A DNA stretch of 64,000 nt, from the NCBI GenBank assembly GCA_019915015.1, contig JAHBBC010000022.1, forward strand, positions 682,001-746,000. Direction: 5' to 3'. Shown in pieces: positions 31,680 through 42,989 of the stretch. The stretch comes from Auriscalpium vulgare (taxonomy: Eukaryota; Basidiomycota; Agaricomycetes; Russulales; Auriscalpiaceae). The notes beneath the pieces are model-generated. The model saw only the letters and a program-made list of their open reading frames with translations, was not told the DNA's origin and ran no database searches. Within the stretch, counting starts at the first letter, position 1. The number at the start of each line of letters is the position of its first letter. The position numbers and the translations under genes were made by a program.

Positions 31680-33639
31680 GGACGGAGTATCTGTCTGTGT
31701 ATTGTACTATGTATGCAAGCTGGACCGACATATGATATACTTACTCCCGCTCTCTCGCTTGCCTATGCCAGTTTTCGCCCGCGCGACGGGGCTCGTCAGA
31801 GGGCTCTCGCTACCCTGAACTGGCCATATAGGAAACAGACTTGAGCTCATCTATAGGAACAATTAGATGAGATTATTGACACCAGATGGGAGACGCGATC
31901 AGAGCACACCTCTGTCGCCTTAACAGGGCCGTGATCTTCCAGTAGAGCGCAGTGGGCTCCCGTATCACAATCCCTGTGGGACTCTGTGTCAGCGGCAGAG
32001 GCAAGAGCAGTAGCATTGGCAATGGATGAGGATAACGGGCCGCGAGGCGGACCATGTTCGCGAGCGTGGGTCGACAAACCCAGCCACCGCCTCTCCGGGC
32101 ACGATAGGAATCGAGATGCGGTGTCGGCGGGATGCACTGCCTCGCGGCGAGGAAGGGAAGGGAGTCGAGAATACGAGCGACGTACCGGACCGTCTTGACG
32201 CCGGCGCCCCTCACCCCTAGTCCGCAAGCTCGCAGGCCTGGCAGGGTGATTCCCTGTTGCATTGTCACTGATTCTCTTCGCTAGAGGCGTGGAGTAGACG
32301 AGTTCAGTGAGGTCGACAGCAAGTGAGTTGTGCCTGTATTTGGGTGTTGAGTATACTGCGCACAGCGACTGCACCCCCTGCCCGTAACGGTAGGATTGAA
32401 GTGCACTCACGCGGCGACACTGCCTTCCTTCGATTACACGGTTTGTTCATTGGGTTCAATGCTTGAGTATGTTCTCGGATACGCCTGAGCGCAGTGTGGG
32501 ACTCTCGTGATCTCGAATCTGTGAGACGGCTCCTGCCAAGGCACCTACCCGACTCGTCAGCTCTGCGCCCAACAAGCAAACCCGCACACGAGCGTACAGT
32601 ACACACCTGCGCCTCGCAGCAGGCATGTCCGCCATGTCGCGTTGCGCTTGTCAGTTGGATGGGTTGACGGTGACTGCGCGGATGCCAGTGACGAGGAGAT
32701 TGAAGAATCCAAGGGAAGGGTGATGGGGAATGGATCCAGCGATGCGCGGGCATTTATACCTGCAGAATGGAATGCAGCGGCACGGGCGGCACACCTCCTG
32801 GGTGAAACACCTATGGGGCCGCCGCCATCATACGGCCCAAAGACAATGTCGGTATAGGGTGGCGAGGGCTGCGGCACGCAGTGGCCCGAGCGCTGTGACA
32901 CGGTCAGTCATGGGGAAGAGTGAAAGGAGAGGCGCACAGCGCACCATCTGATCATCACGGCCGTCCCTTATGCCGCACTTCTTCATCAACAGCATGCGCG
33001 AATTGAGTGACCATCTTGTGTTCAAATGAGCCCGAGATTGCGGATCATCGTAAGGTTTGGGTTGCCGAGCGCGCGGCGTGGTGCATGGGGCTCGAGGTCT
33101 GATTCGGACTTGGCGGGACGAATGTCGGATGGCACTCAAATGATTTATGTGTTCAAGTTAGACCACAGTCAGTAACAATAGAGCAGATGTTGGATGGGAT
33201 GTACGGTGTGAGGATCGAGCTCTGAACGCGCAGGGCAGACGGTCGCGTTTGCGGGGATCTCCCTGCGCACAGAACGGGGGAAGTCAGGACTGTTGCTCCT
33301 GGTCCGCGTATTGGACGTTGGACGCCGAGACAGCAATCTCGACTTGAGACCATGCACATGGGCGCGACAGTGGTCGGCAGTGACTTGTGGTGGAAACAAA
33401 ACAGCTTGAATTTTGGCGAACGTAGGGGACTAGCGGGGTACGTAGGTACGAGCAGACGAATAGCTTTCGTAATGTATGCGCACAGACTCTCTGTAGTGGT
33501 CCTGCAGCCCAGATCAGCAACGATATCGTGACACCATCTGCCGACGCACCGTGCCCAAGCGCCCACCCAAACGTCCTCATCCTCAGCGAAAACCAAATCT
33601 CCTGTGACACGCACAAAGCGGGCTTGAAAGCAAAAAATT
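31680..33639. other. No confident gene
   Basis: Open frames on both strands are short and without recognisable domains. A minus-strand run from 32753 to 31850 contains splice-like signals but gives no coherent protein. I see nothing I can support. Confidence 0.4.
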
Positions 33640-33917
33640 CCGCCGGCGGGCCCACAGCGGGGCCGGTGCCGATGCACCATCAATCCTCGTACGCCCTGTG
33701 CAACACCGCGCATAGCGAGCAGGTGCGCATGTCCCCTCGGTGTGGGAGGGGACATGCGCACCCACTCTGCTAGAGGCAAGGACGGCAGACGGGTCTGCGG
33801 GGCGCGATAGACGGGGGATGGTGCGGGCGAGGGTTGGGTTGGGTGGAAGAGAAGAGGACGACGACTCAGGCTGAAGGAGATCGATGAGGGACGGGTCAAT
33901 AGATGTCAACAACGGGC
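33640..33917 (+). repeat. Dispersed F-box-associated module with perfect hairpin
   Basis: It contains the blocks CGGGCCCACAGCGGGGCCGG, TCGTACGCCCTGTGCAACACC and GTCTGCGGGGCGCGATAG and ends near ATGTCAACAACGGG. These blocks also occur around both F-box paralogues and, inverted, at 37780-37935. Inside it, 33722-33738 and 33746-33762 form a 17-bp perfect stem with a 7-base loop. Confidence 0.7.
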
Positions 33918-36257
33918 CATCGGTCCGAGTCTCCCGGAGTTGTTTGCTCGGACTCCGCCACGGTCGCGTCGCAGTGGCCCCTCGTCTGCTGCTCTCCGCC
34001 TCAGTCCTGCTTTTTCTCTCGATCTGCGCGTTCAGAAGGGCTGGCCTTGCCCCACGATACGCCGCTGTGCGCGCGCACTCAACAAGGGACGGGACCCCAG
34101 CCGCCGCTGCACTTCTGCCAGCGTCGCTTCAAGTGCCAGCCCTACGCCCTACCAAGCTCTACGGATCCCTACCCGCGTCATGCCCAACCTGCGCTCGTCA
34201 GAACTCCCGCTCGACGCATGGACGCCGCATCCATTTCGATGCTCCGCAATTGGTCAGCCCACCGTCTAGTACTGTCGCCTCCAATGCGGGCTGCCTCTGG
34301 CGATTTCTAGCCGCAACTGGAGCCTGGAAGGTCTTCAGAGATGGTGGAGGCGCGATGGGAGGGTCGATAGCAGGAGGAAGCAGTAGCCTACGTATGTGCG
34401 CAGTTGACTCTGTTATTCTTTCTGCTGACCTGCCCGCACTAGATAGGCACACTCATCGACACCGCTTGTCTGACACACCTCCAACTCATCGCTCAACGGA
34501 AGGACCGACGCCGCGCCCGCTGCCGTCTTGGCCTGTGAGGCGTTATTGAAATTCGAGCTGTGGTGGAGTCTAGAGTTGCCGCGGACACGGTGGATGTGCG
34601 AAGGAAGGCTCGAGGGTAGACGCGGCGGCCTTGCGCCGCAATCCCCTTGATTGTGCTGTTGTTCCCCGACCCCCTGCCCCAGCGCCGCCGCCACTTCCAT
34701 CACAGCGCGAACGCCCAGAACGCATTCCGTCCCCGCCTCAAACATTGTGTTGCCTGTCAGCACTTCTCTGCGCAATGCGCAGTCTTCCTCCACTGCCGTT
34801 CTGGCACAAGTCTGCGCATCCAGCATCAACTCTGGTCGAGCTTTCTGTCGCTGGCCGAACATCACTTCGTAGGTGCGCGACCTACTATATGGTACCGTCC
34901 TTGTCTTGACCATCCCATAGACAACCCAGTTCCACCTTCAAGCTCCAACCCCGGCGCGACTGGAAAACATCGGCATCGCCCCTAGGGCACTTACGCCGAC
35001 GCAGACGCGACCTCATTCCTCGATCTGCCCTACCAGTCCTTGCGCTCCCTTCCATTGTCACCCACGGGCCCTTCCCCTCATCTTTTCCTCGGTCGACATG
35101 GCACTCCGCTGGCAATTTTTTCTGGTTCGGCTGGACAGTCCATGTCCTCCACCAGTCCCCGTCAACCGCGTAGAGCTCCGCTTCACAGCCAAACGATACG
35201 CTCGAACCGTTTCCCTGCACGTACACGTTTCGGTGCGTGTGCTTGCTGCTGCCCGCTTTCGTGCGACGCATCTGATGGGAGTCCCCTGCAGCGCCCAAGG
35301 ATCTCTGGCAGAGTCGCAGCGCAGCGTCGCTCAGTCAACGTGCCGCGTCGCACCTCTTCTCCGCATCAAGCTTGAGGATGCCGAAGTCGAGAAATGCCGG
35401 TATGTTCAATTTTTTCTTAGGCTGGTGTCTCTGTCCTGTCTGACGACGGAAATCCTCCAGCTCGCAGGACAACAAAATAACCCCTGGCCTCCGACGCTGC
35501 CCATCCACCACTCGGAATTTCTAACACCGCCAGATCGCTCACGTCCCTTCGAATTCGGATGCAAAACATCCACCGACAGGCTCCACGGCCGCCGGGGGAA
35601 ACTCTGCTTTCCGTGCGCGGAGCCGAGTCCACATTGTCCACCGTCATCGTTACAAATTTGCCCTCGCCACGCTCTTTGCTGTCCAATCCGTGCGTGCTCC
35701 TTGCAATAGGCATTTCAGAGCCCCGCATTCGACGCGCCGACGCAACGCCGCTGCCCTGCTCCCTCCCTCGCTTGATACCAACAAAAGATGTCGCCCGGGA
35801 GCCGACTGCGCATGACATCGACCGTGTTGGGCTGAGGGTGCGCACAGAGGTGGCGGAGCGGCGAGGAGCTGGAGGCGTCCACGGCATCCAGCCGATCCGC
35901 CGCTGGGCGCGGTATAGGGGCAAGTTGCGCGCACCAACGGCGGGGCAGGCCTGCGTCGTGTAGCGTGCTTCGTCAAGAGAGGACGCTCTACACGACGGTA
36001 GACCGCGCGCCGCCAACAATCTGCAATACACCTACCTGCGCCCCGCGCACGAGGAGGACGCTGCAACGAGCGTGCTGGTATTGCGCTGCTGGACTCAGGA
36101 CAGTCAAGTTGAGGACTCAACGGGTCGAGCAGAGGTCACAGGCTCAAAACGAACCGCACCACGGGTTCTTCTCCTCGGTTCAAATAACACGCATGGACGT
36201 CGTCATCACCGCCTCCTATCCCTCCTATGATTTGTTCCTGTCCGAAACATTGCGCAT
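33918..36257. other. No confident gene
   Basis: GC-rich overlapping frames on both strands, none with a domain I recognise. A short inverted repeat (CGTCGTGTAG/CTACACGACG) lies at about 35955-35998. Sequence between 34900 and 35400 looks like it once coded, but no consistent exon chain emerges. Confidence 0.4.
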
Positions 36258-37438
36258 TTGACCAAGCGGCAGCCGATCGAGAGCCGACTCAGGAGGCCGT
36301 CGTGTTTCGTCGCAGGTTCGTCTCGACCATCAGCCCCGCGCTACCTCCTATACAAGACCATGCATATCAACTATATTCTTCGCTGGATAGGCGGAGGCGG
36401 CGACGGTTCGGGAGTAGGCGGCACGGTGGGCGGCGGCGGCGGTGGTGCCAGAAGCAGGAGCGGTCGCAGCAGCAGGAGCGTAGGCAGTGGTGCGTCGAGC
36501 TCCAGTCGATGGCTCAGGCTCAACGTACTCATGATTCGCTTGACAGGCTCCGAGGGTTCAGTGGTACGCCGCGCCGACGACGGGGAATTCCCAGCGTCGG
36601 CATACGGCGATGGTGGTGGGAAGCCGGAAGAGATTCCTGCTGGCCAACCCTTCGCGGGTCGGATGGCGGGCGGGGGCAAGCGTTCAGAGGTATATGGAAC
36701 CAGGTAAGCAGCCACCCCCGTCCGTTCTATAACTTACGCCTCACGCGTGTGCGACTTGCAGCGTCTATGGCAGCGGGTACCCTGGTGTCGACGACAGCCG
36801 CGGTGTTTACGGCCTCGACTTTCCGTTCTATTTCTGGCCGATCGTGTTCTCGGGAACTCAGGGTGCTGCCTACTTGTACGACTCTGACGAGGTGCGTTCA
36901 CTCGCGAGCTCGCACCGTCCTGCTGCTGAAGGTTCTTGCGTCAAAGTACGGCCAGCCGAACAACCCCAGCCGCCCCGGCGGACCGCTGGCGCAAGCGCAG
37001 TTCTACTCGTCATTCACGAACTCAACTTTTCATCTCGTCGCCGACCGGGCCACCGTCACCTCGCTCATCCGCACGCTCTCCTATTCCCTGTTCTTCAACT
37101 GCTTGGGCCTGTTCGACGTGGGGAATTCGAGCTCCGCGGCGCTGCCGTTCGCCTCGAACGGCACGGACCCGCGGCCGGAGCAGGCGGTGCAGTTCTACCG
37201 CGCGAGCAGCGCCGTGCTCACGCTCGACGGGTACAACAACACCGCCGCGCTGGGCAGCGATGCGATTGCGCCGCCGTCGCCGCTCCCGAGCGACGTTGAC
37301 ACGGCGCTGCTGTCGTGCTTGAACAATACCATTGGCCAGCGTGTGCCGCTCTGGGATGCGGGTGTTCGGCTGGGCGCGAACCCGGCGGGTTCGGCGACGC
37401 TCGCGGTGGTTGTAGTGTTGGCTTGCCTGCTTTTCTGA
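36258..37438 (+). CDS. Secreted or GPI-anchored-type Gly-rich protein, 3 exons
   Basis: Exons (36258 or 36360)-36703, 36762-36891 and 36932-37438 join in frame. The start is uncertain: the ATG at 36258 and a second at 36360 are both in frame. The N-terminal part is Gly/Ser/Arg-rich. The middle reads 'VYGSGYPGVDDSRGVYGLDF' and 'FYFWPIVFSG'. The last exon has 'SRPGGPLAQAQFYSS', several N-glycosylation sites ('NSTF', 'NGT', 'NNT') and a hydrophobic C-terminus ('SATLAVVVVLACLLF') like a GPI-attachment signal. I recall similar uncharacterised surface proteins from Agaricomycetes but no function. A typical signal peptide is not evident, so an upstream exon may be missing. Confidence 0.65.
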
Positions 37439-37775
37439 TCTGAAGTTGAAGTGTGCGCGCACTTGTACTGTATAATTTGTGTCTATCTTATTCGCTGCCA
37501 GCTGTCCTTCAATCATCGTCGCGACATGTGAGGGGTCTGCGGGGCACAACAAATAGATGTTAATGTGCGCCTCGATGTGAATGTGCGCCAGGTCCGGGCT
37601 GAGTGTCAATAACGACTCGGACCAGGCCGTCGCCGCCGTCGGCGTCGTCGGACGGCCAGCGTTCAGCATGTTCCGCGATAACGCTACCAACCCGCACATC
37701 TGCATAGCCAGCGCCGGGGCCTACGCACTGGGACGACTCCCTAGCGTGTCATCGATTGTCGGACGAGCCCTCTAC

Positions 37776-37935
37776 ACGCCTTCACCGTTTAGTAAGCGGC
37801 GGTGGCGGTGCGATTGCCTTCCATGCGGGGTGTTGCAGAGGGCGTACGACGATTGATGCAGGGTATCGGCCGGCCCCGCTGTGGGCCCGCCGACGGGGAA
37901 TTTTTCGATTCCAGGGGCGTGTCGGAAGGAGACTT
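37776..37935 (-). repeat. Inverted copy of the F-box-associated module
   Basis: The reverse complement of this block matches about 28405-28490 (CTGCAACACCCCGCATGGAA and neighbours) and the CGGGCCCACAGCGGGGCCGG block of 33640-33665. It is another dispersed copy. Confidence 0.7.
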
Positions 37936-38443
37936 GGTGCTGGATGAGGACATTTGGGACAGCTTTCTTCCAAGGTGCGTGGACGTCGTATGGCCCGATG
38001 GTGTATCGTTGCTGATGTGCGCTGCAGGAGCACTACATAGAGTCGTGCACGGATACGTCGCATACCATCCGTCAAATCTTTCCTACTCGTATACCTAGTC
38101 CACTAAAATATCCGATTAAATCCAAGCTGTTCTAGGTTTTTCAACACACACACGTAACCGTCGATCGGTTTCCGTGTACCGATGACCATGTGTGTGTATA
38201 TAAGAATGATCTAATCTCTGGACGAAAGCACGCTGGTCATCAAGCGGTCCCGTTGGCTGCCATGTCGAGTGCACAAGGGTTAGCGCGGTGCTGGACGTGT
38301 TCCTTGTCTGACGCGCTGAAAGTAAATGAATAAACCGAATTCAGGATTTTACAGCAACGCATAAGTACCCTCGAGATTTCCCCCGCACTTCTCCCGAACT
38401 CTTCCCAGACTCATCCTCGAGACGCAAAGTGCCCTCTTATTAT

Positions 38444-40036
38444 TTATTCCTCTTCCGACGACCAGCGCACCTCCATCCCAGGCACCGCCTCCTTCAGCTC
38501 GTTTACGGTTGCCTGGTCCACATCATCACACCGCACGATATCTAGCTCCTTCAGCGCACACCCGGCGCGGGCGCGCTCCGCGAGACACTGCGGGAGCGTG
38601 CAGTGTTCAGACAGCGACACAGTTATGTCGGCGGTCGACCGGTCCACGTTCGGGGTGCCATTGGCAAGAATGAGCGTTGAGAGTGACGGAAAAAATCCAT
38701 TGATACCGCGCGTAAGAGTGTTGAGGAACGGGTGTGCTGCGCCGCCCTCGACTGCGAGGTGGCGCAGACTGTGTGCATCCCGCAGGAATTCTTGCCAAGG
38801 CCAGACTCTACAGTTGCTGTGGACAGTAAGGTGCTCCAGGTCCCTCGAGAGAGCCATCAGCGCTCCCACTGCGATGCTGCGGGCACGAAAATCTTGAGGA
38901 TCACTGTTGAAAATAAAAGACCCTGCCAGTGCCGGCGCGCCGTCTGTAACACCATCGCGCCATGCAATGACCTCCATTGTGTAGAGTTCTTCATTTAAAA
39001 GCAACCTGATCTTGACGCGAGTGAGCGCCGCTGCGCGAGCGTCCACGCACGCAGCCATCTTGAGCAGCAAAGTTCTGGTGTCGCGGCCGTCGTCGACGGT
39101 TACCCTACATCGAATGCTGGCCTCCGCAGGCAGTGCGAGGTGCGAGAAAAACGGGAATACGGTTTCCTTGTAGGCCGTCAGGTCGATATGGCGTAGCTTT
39201 GGCATCTGGACGACGCTGTGCGTGGTGTCATCCGCGTCGGCGGTGAGGCTGACAGTCAAAACGAGCTCCTCCAATGTGTCGTGCATGGATTGCAGCACAG
39301 CGAGCACCTCCGCGAGCGAGGCAGTGGCTACAGGACGATTGAGGAAGATGATCTTGAGCGTAACCAGGTGCGCAAGTAGCGGCGACGTCCACGGGAGAGC
39401 ACCCTGTGTGGTCACACGCAGGTGCTGAAGTGCGGGCGCGCCTGCCGGCGCGCTGAGCAGGCCATCTGGGAGGGAGGGCGGCGAGTCGTAGAAGTCGATG
39501 TCGAGGGTCTGGAGGAGAGGCGCGGGCGCGCTAAGTGCAGAGAGACCAGACTTGATGCTGGTGAATATGGCGAGGGAGCGCGTGCGCGCGAGGTTGGCAT
39601 GGACAAGTGTAAGATCCGACTCACAGGACAATCCGCGGACGCCGCTAGTCCTATCATTGGCGATTGTGAGAGCTGCATTTTGAGACCGTGAAAAGAAGGC
39701 TTCAGTCCAGCGTGCGCCCAGCGGGAATGGGATGAGGATGGTGGACCAGAGTGCCGGGTTGTTCAGTGCGACGTGTCGCCAGCACCGGCAGACATGGGTG
39801 ATGGACAACCATGCAAAGGACTTGCGAAAATGATGATGCGGGTCGATGGAAGTGAGAATGGAGAAGATGGCAGAGAGGATTTCGGGCGGGATGCGGCCAA
39901 CAGGGAGACTGGTGTTGTGCTGCTGTGCATCATCGAGAGAGTGGATGGCTGCCAGTCCATCGTCTCCAGGTGACCCTGTGTCCGAAATGCTTGAGGGTGA
40001 AATGGGTGTCGAGTCGATTGACCCAGGTGCGTGCAT
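38444..40036 (-). CDS. F-box protein, Agaricomycete type, 530 aa
   Basis: A single-exon protein. An N-terminal Ser/Pro-rich stretch is followed at about residues 47-100 by an F-box ('LPVGRIPPEILSAIFSIL', 'ITHVCRCWRHVALNNPALWS'). The remaining 430 residues alternate hydrophobic strands and helices of leucine-rich type ('LQTLDIDFYDSPPSLPDGLL', 'LEHLTVHSNC', 'ALKELDIVRCDDVD'). The expected role is substrate recruitment to an SCF ubiquitin ligase. This copy is only distantly related to the other three in the cluster and lacks their repeat module, so it may be an older resident gene. Start and stop are unambiguous and no frame damage is seen. Confidence 0.85.
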   Translation of the reverse strand: MHAPGSIDSTPISPSSISDTGSPGDDGLAAIHSLDDAQQHNTSLPVGRIPPEILSAIFSILTSIDPHHHFRKSFAWLSITHVCRCWRHVALNNPALWSTILIPFPLGARWTEAFFSRSQNAALTIANDRTSGVRGLSCESDLTLVHANLARTRSLAIFTSIKSGLSALSAPAPLLQTLDIDFYDSPPSLPDGLLSAPAGAPALQHLRVTTQGALPWTSPLLAHLVTLKIIFLNRPVATASLAEVLAVLQSMHDTLEELVLTVSLTADADDTTHSVVQMPKLRHIDLTAYKETVFPFFSHLALPAEASIRCRVTVDDGRDTRTLLLKMAACVDARAAALTRVKIRLLLNEELYTMEVIAWRDGVTDGAPALAGSFIFNSDPQDFRARSIAVGALMALSRDLEHLTVHSNCRVWPWQEFLRDAHSLRHLAVEGGAAHPFLNTLTRGINGFFPSLSTLILANGTPNVDRSTADITVSLSEHCTLPQCLAERARAGCALKELDIVRCDDVDQATVNELKEAVPGMEVRWSSEEE

Positions 40037-40176
40037 TCTACTGTTTTAACTTCAGGAGCCAGGAGGACGTGGCGGTGGCAGTCGTACACGTACATACGAG
40101 GTTCTGCTGGTCTGTCGTTCTGGGCTGTTGTGGTCGGCAATTACAGGGGAAATGTGAGGAAACAGATGACTCTTGA

Positions 40177-41768
40177 GTTCGGTCGGAAAAGAGTACGAGC
40201 TCGAGAGGGGTCAAGAGGTGGATCTCGCCACAATCTTATCTTATCTCCGCGCTACCTCGCCTCGCACCCCCGTCATACTAGCTCTTCATTTCGATTTTCG
40301 AAACCGTTCTATTTTCCCAGAGCTTTCCTCAGCCTTTCTAAGTACGAACTCAACCCTTTCAAGGTCTTGTATCACTTCAAAAAGCCCAGAGGACGAGACC
40401 CACCGTATGTACCGTCGTCTCGTTTGTCCGCGCGCAACGCCTGTACTATGCGACGGGACCAAACAGCATGTAATGTAAAGGAAAAATCAGAGGCCTCATT
40501 TGCTTGCTTGCCCGTAAGGCGAGTCCGCCTGTGACACGCATTGATAGAAGTCGTGGATAATCCTACGTTGAGAGACAGGGGCGGCGCAGTGTCTTTAAGT
40601 GTGGCGACTAATAGCGTGACACATTCCCAAACGGGTCCTCGTACGCACTTCACTCGCCCGCGTTTTGATTGCCCCCTCTGCGCCCTCCGAATCGGTGAGT
40701 GCGAGTACGCTGCCGCAGACGCGCGTAGGTAGGCATACCGCCTGCACTACCTGCGCCGCGTGTGGTGAATCCTGCGGCGGGGAGCCCTGGGGTTTCCCAT
40801 GCGGTGCATGGGGCGCGGGGGGCAGCCGCAGATGCGGCCGCAAGGCGCGATAGACGGTGAGGTCGTTGGCGGTTGTCAGGAAGAGGTAAGACAATAACGC
40901 CGTTATAACGGGCGATGAGTCGATGACTCGGACGCCAGAAAAAATGTCAACAACAGCGCGGCTGCAAATGCCGAGCCCGATTCCGATCCCTACAAAAGCA
41001 GTGAATCAGCGCGGAGCATGAGAGCTCACTCGGAGACCTCTCATGAGCAACGCCTTAAATACGGTAACAAGTCATCTGAGTATTCCCAGAGCCATTACCT
41101 AGCTCCGATGCACTTGGTATTATACGATATAAGTACGTCGTCTTGCTCCAGGAGCTCAAAAACCTAGCGTTTCGGTGCCCGGCGTGGAAGTACTGCACAA
41201 ACGATGTCACCGAGCGGTGGAGGCTAACGAGGTAAGGGAGGGCACCTGGAAGAACGCACGAGGGCTGACAGGGACACGCAGCGCATGCGCTCCTACTTAT
41301 GCGCGTCGAGTGGTAGGAAACTTCGTTGGTGGAGGCGCCGCGTTGACGTGGAGATCGGGTTTCCCGAGCGCATCACCCGCAGGCGTGGCAGGACCGACAG
41401 AATGCGCAAAGACTACGCAGAAAGACGCAGCGATGGGTTGGTGATTAGGAAGAGGCACTCTGGCCATGGCACGCCGAGAATCGAGATGGCATCCGAGCAG
41501 ACGGGCCACCTGCTGAGCGGGCCGGGCAGCGCGATGGCAGCGGGCCGGCATTTGCCGCTACGCGCTACTTCCTCCCTCCTCCAAACAGCCTGGCCGTCTG
41601 TCGCGTCCGCAGCCCCAAACATGATCCTCTGCCATGGAAAGACTTCAAAAATATGTAAGGCAGCCCTGTAGCGAGGATAAAGCAATCACGGACACTTCTT
41701 TGGGAAGCAGTATACACCCAGCACGTCGAGAGCGAATAATGGTGGGCCCGCGTCCTTGCAGTCACGTA
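40177..41768. other. No confident gene; dispersed module copy
   Basis: No coherent coding frame is seen. A copy of the GGCGCGATAGACGG plus ATGTCAACAACAG module lies at about 40830-40965. 41720-41820 matches the F-box tail and 3' flank relic at 28330-28400. Confidence 0.45.
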
Positions 41769-42989
41769 TTATATTGAAATCCAGTCGACGTATCGTGCTC
41801 GCTGAAATTCTGCGTCAGGACCTGCTGCTCGATGTAAATCTGAGAACAAACACACCGGATAGGCCTCGACATCTGCATACTCCACGAATTCTATACCGCG
41901 GGCGGCAGCCACCTCCTTGAGCACGCCCCGCACAGCGGAGTGCGAGCGGCGCGTGGTCGACACCATCTGCAGAACGGGCAGCGCGCGCTCGGACAGCGCC
42001 GCGGCAAGGGCCTGCATATCTTGAGCATTCACGCTCCTTTTGCTGTTCTCCGTGTGGAAGCCGAAGTGGCGCAGCGTGCGCGGGAGGGTATAGGGCTTTA
42101 TGCAAAGGTCTAATCGGCCGATGACAAGCGACTCGAGAGTCAGGAGAGGCTCGAGCGTGCGGCGGGAGGGCACGAACGCTGTCGTAAGCGAGCGCAGATT
42201 GCGGGCAACGCAGCGCTCGACGCCGGTCATGTTCTGGGAAAAGTGAAGATAGCTGACATGGAGGTCCTCGAAAAAGATCTCCGCAGGGGACGTAGGCACG
42301 GGCAGCACGCACAGAGTGTTGAGGTCGATGCCGCCCGTGGACATCACAGAGAGCAATTGCGACGTCGGAGGCAGGGCCAGGTGGACCGACGATTTGGCAG
42401 AAATCACCAAGTGGCGCACGCTGGGCAGCGCCGCGAGCATGGCGTGGAGCGCGTCGCGGTCCGCGGGGACGAAGACGCTCAGCACGGAGGGGTGCAGGCC
42501 AAGCGCGCGCAGGGCGTGGAGCGATTCCAGCGGGGGTGGGCCGGCGCCGACAAGTGTGAGCAGGGCGATGTGCGGGCAGCGGTGGAGGAGCTCGATGTGA
42601 TTGGGCAGGGCGTGGATGGCGATCGAGCGCACGTGTGTGCTGAGGTGCGGGTTGGATGTGAATGAGCGGAGGAGCAACGGCGCGGCGCGATTCAGCCATG
42701 GGTCGGCATCCGTGTCGGTGTCGCTCGTGCGGATGACGCGGCGGAAAAGGAGACGCTGCGCGGGGGCGGTCCAGTCCTTGCATACGAGCGCACACGCAGA
42801 AAGCGTCGCGTAGTCGACGTCGTGGCTCTGCGAGAGGATGTAGATGAACTGGATGATGCGAGCATGGATATCGAAAGGAAGAGGTGGGGTAGTCGCAATC
42901 GCTGCGGCCCTCGTAATAGTCAGCAACTGGGAACTTGAAGTCAATTTATTGTGCTCACCGTGGTAATCCTTGGCCGCCTGGATGTGCAC
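41769..42989 (-). CDS. F-box protein (paralogue 3)
   Basis: An open frame of 406 residues. The F-box is at about residues 36-85 ('LPFDIHARIIQFIYILSQ', 'DYATLSACALVCKDWTAPAQ', 'LLFRRV'), closely like the two plus-strand paralogues. The C-terminus ends in the conserved family tail 'RARYVDWISI'. This copy retains the tail in frame, unlike the paralogues at 28627 and 30425. The first 30 residues may be wrong: a GTGAGC..ACGAG intron could join an upstream exon to 'AAAIATTPPLPFD'. An SCF adaptor role is inferred from family membership. Confidence 0.8.
   Translation of the reverse strand: MHIQAAKDYHGEHNKLTSSSQLLTITRAAAIATTPPLPFDIHARIIQFIYILSQSHDVDYATLSACALVCKDWTAPAQRLLFRRVIRTSDTDTDADPWLNRAAPLLLRSFTSNPHLSTHVRSIAIHALPNHIELLHRCPHIALLTLVGAGPPPLESLHALRALGLHPSVLSVFVPADRDALHAMLAALPSVRHLVISAKSSVHLALPPTSQLLSVMSTGGIDLNTLCVLPVPTSPAEIFFEDLHVSYLHFSQNMTGVERCVARNLRSLTTAFVPSRRTLEPLLTLESLVIGRLDLCIKPYTLPRTLRHFGFHTENSKRSVNAQDMQALAAALSERALPVLQMVSTTRRSHSAVRGVLKEVAAARGIEFVEYADVEAYPVCLFSDLHRAAGPDAEFQRARYVDWISI

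Noticed and set aside
35440..35480. Histone H2A-like phrase 'CLTTEILQLAG'
   Set aside because: The similarity covers about ten residues only; the sequence on both sides does not match H2A.
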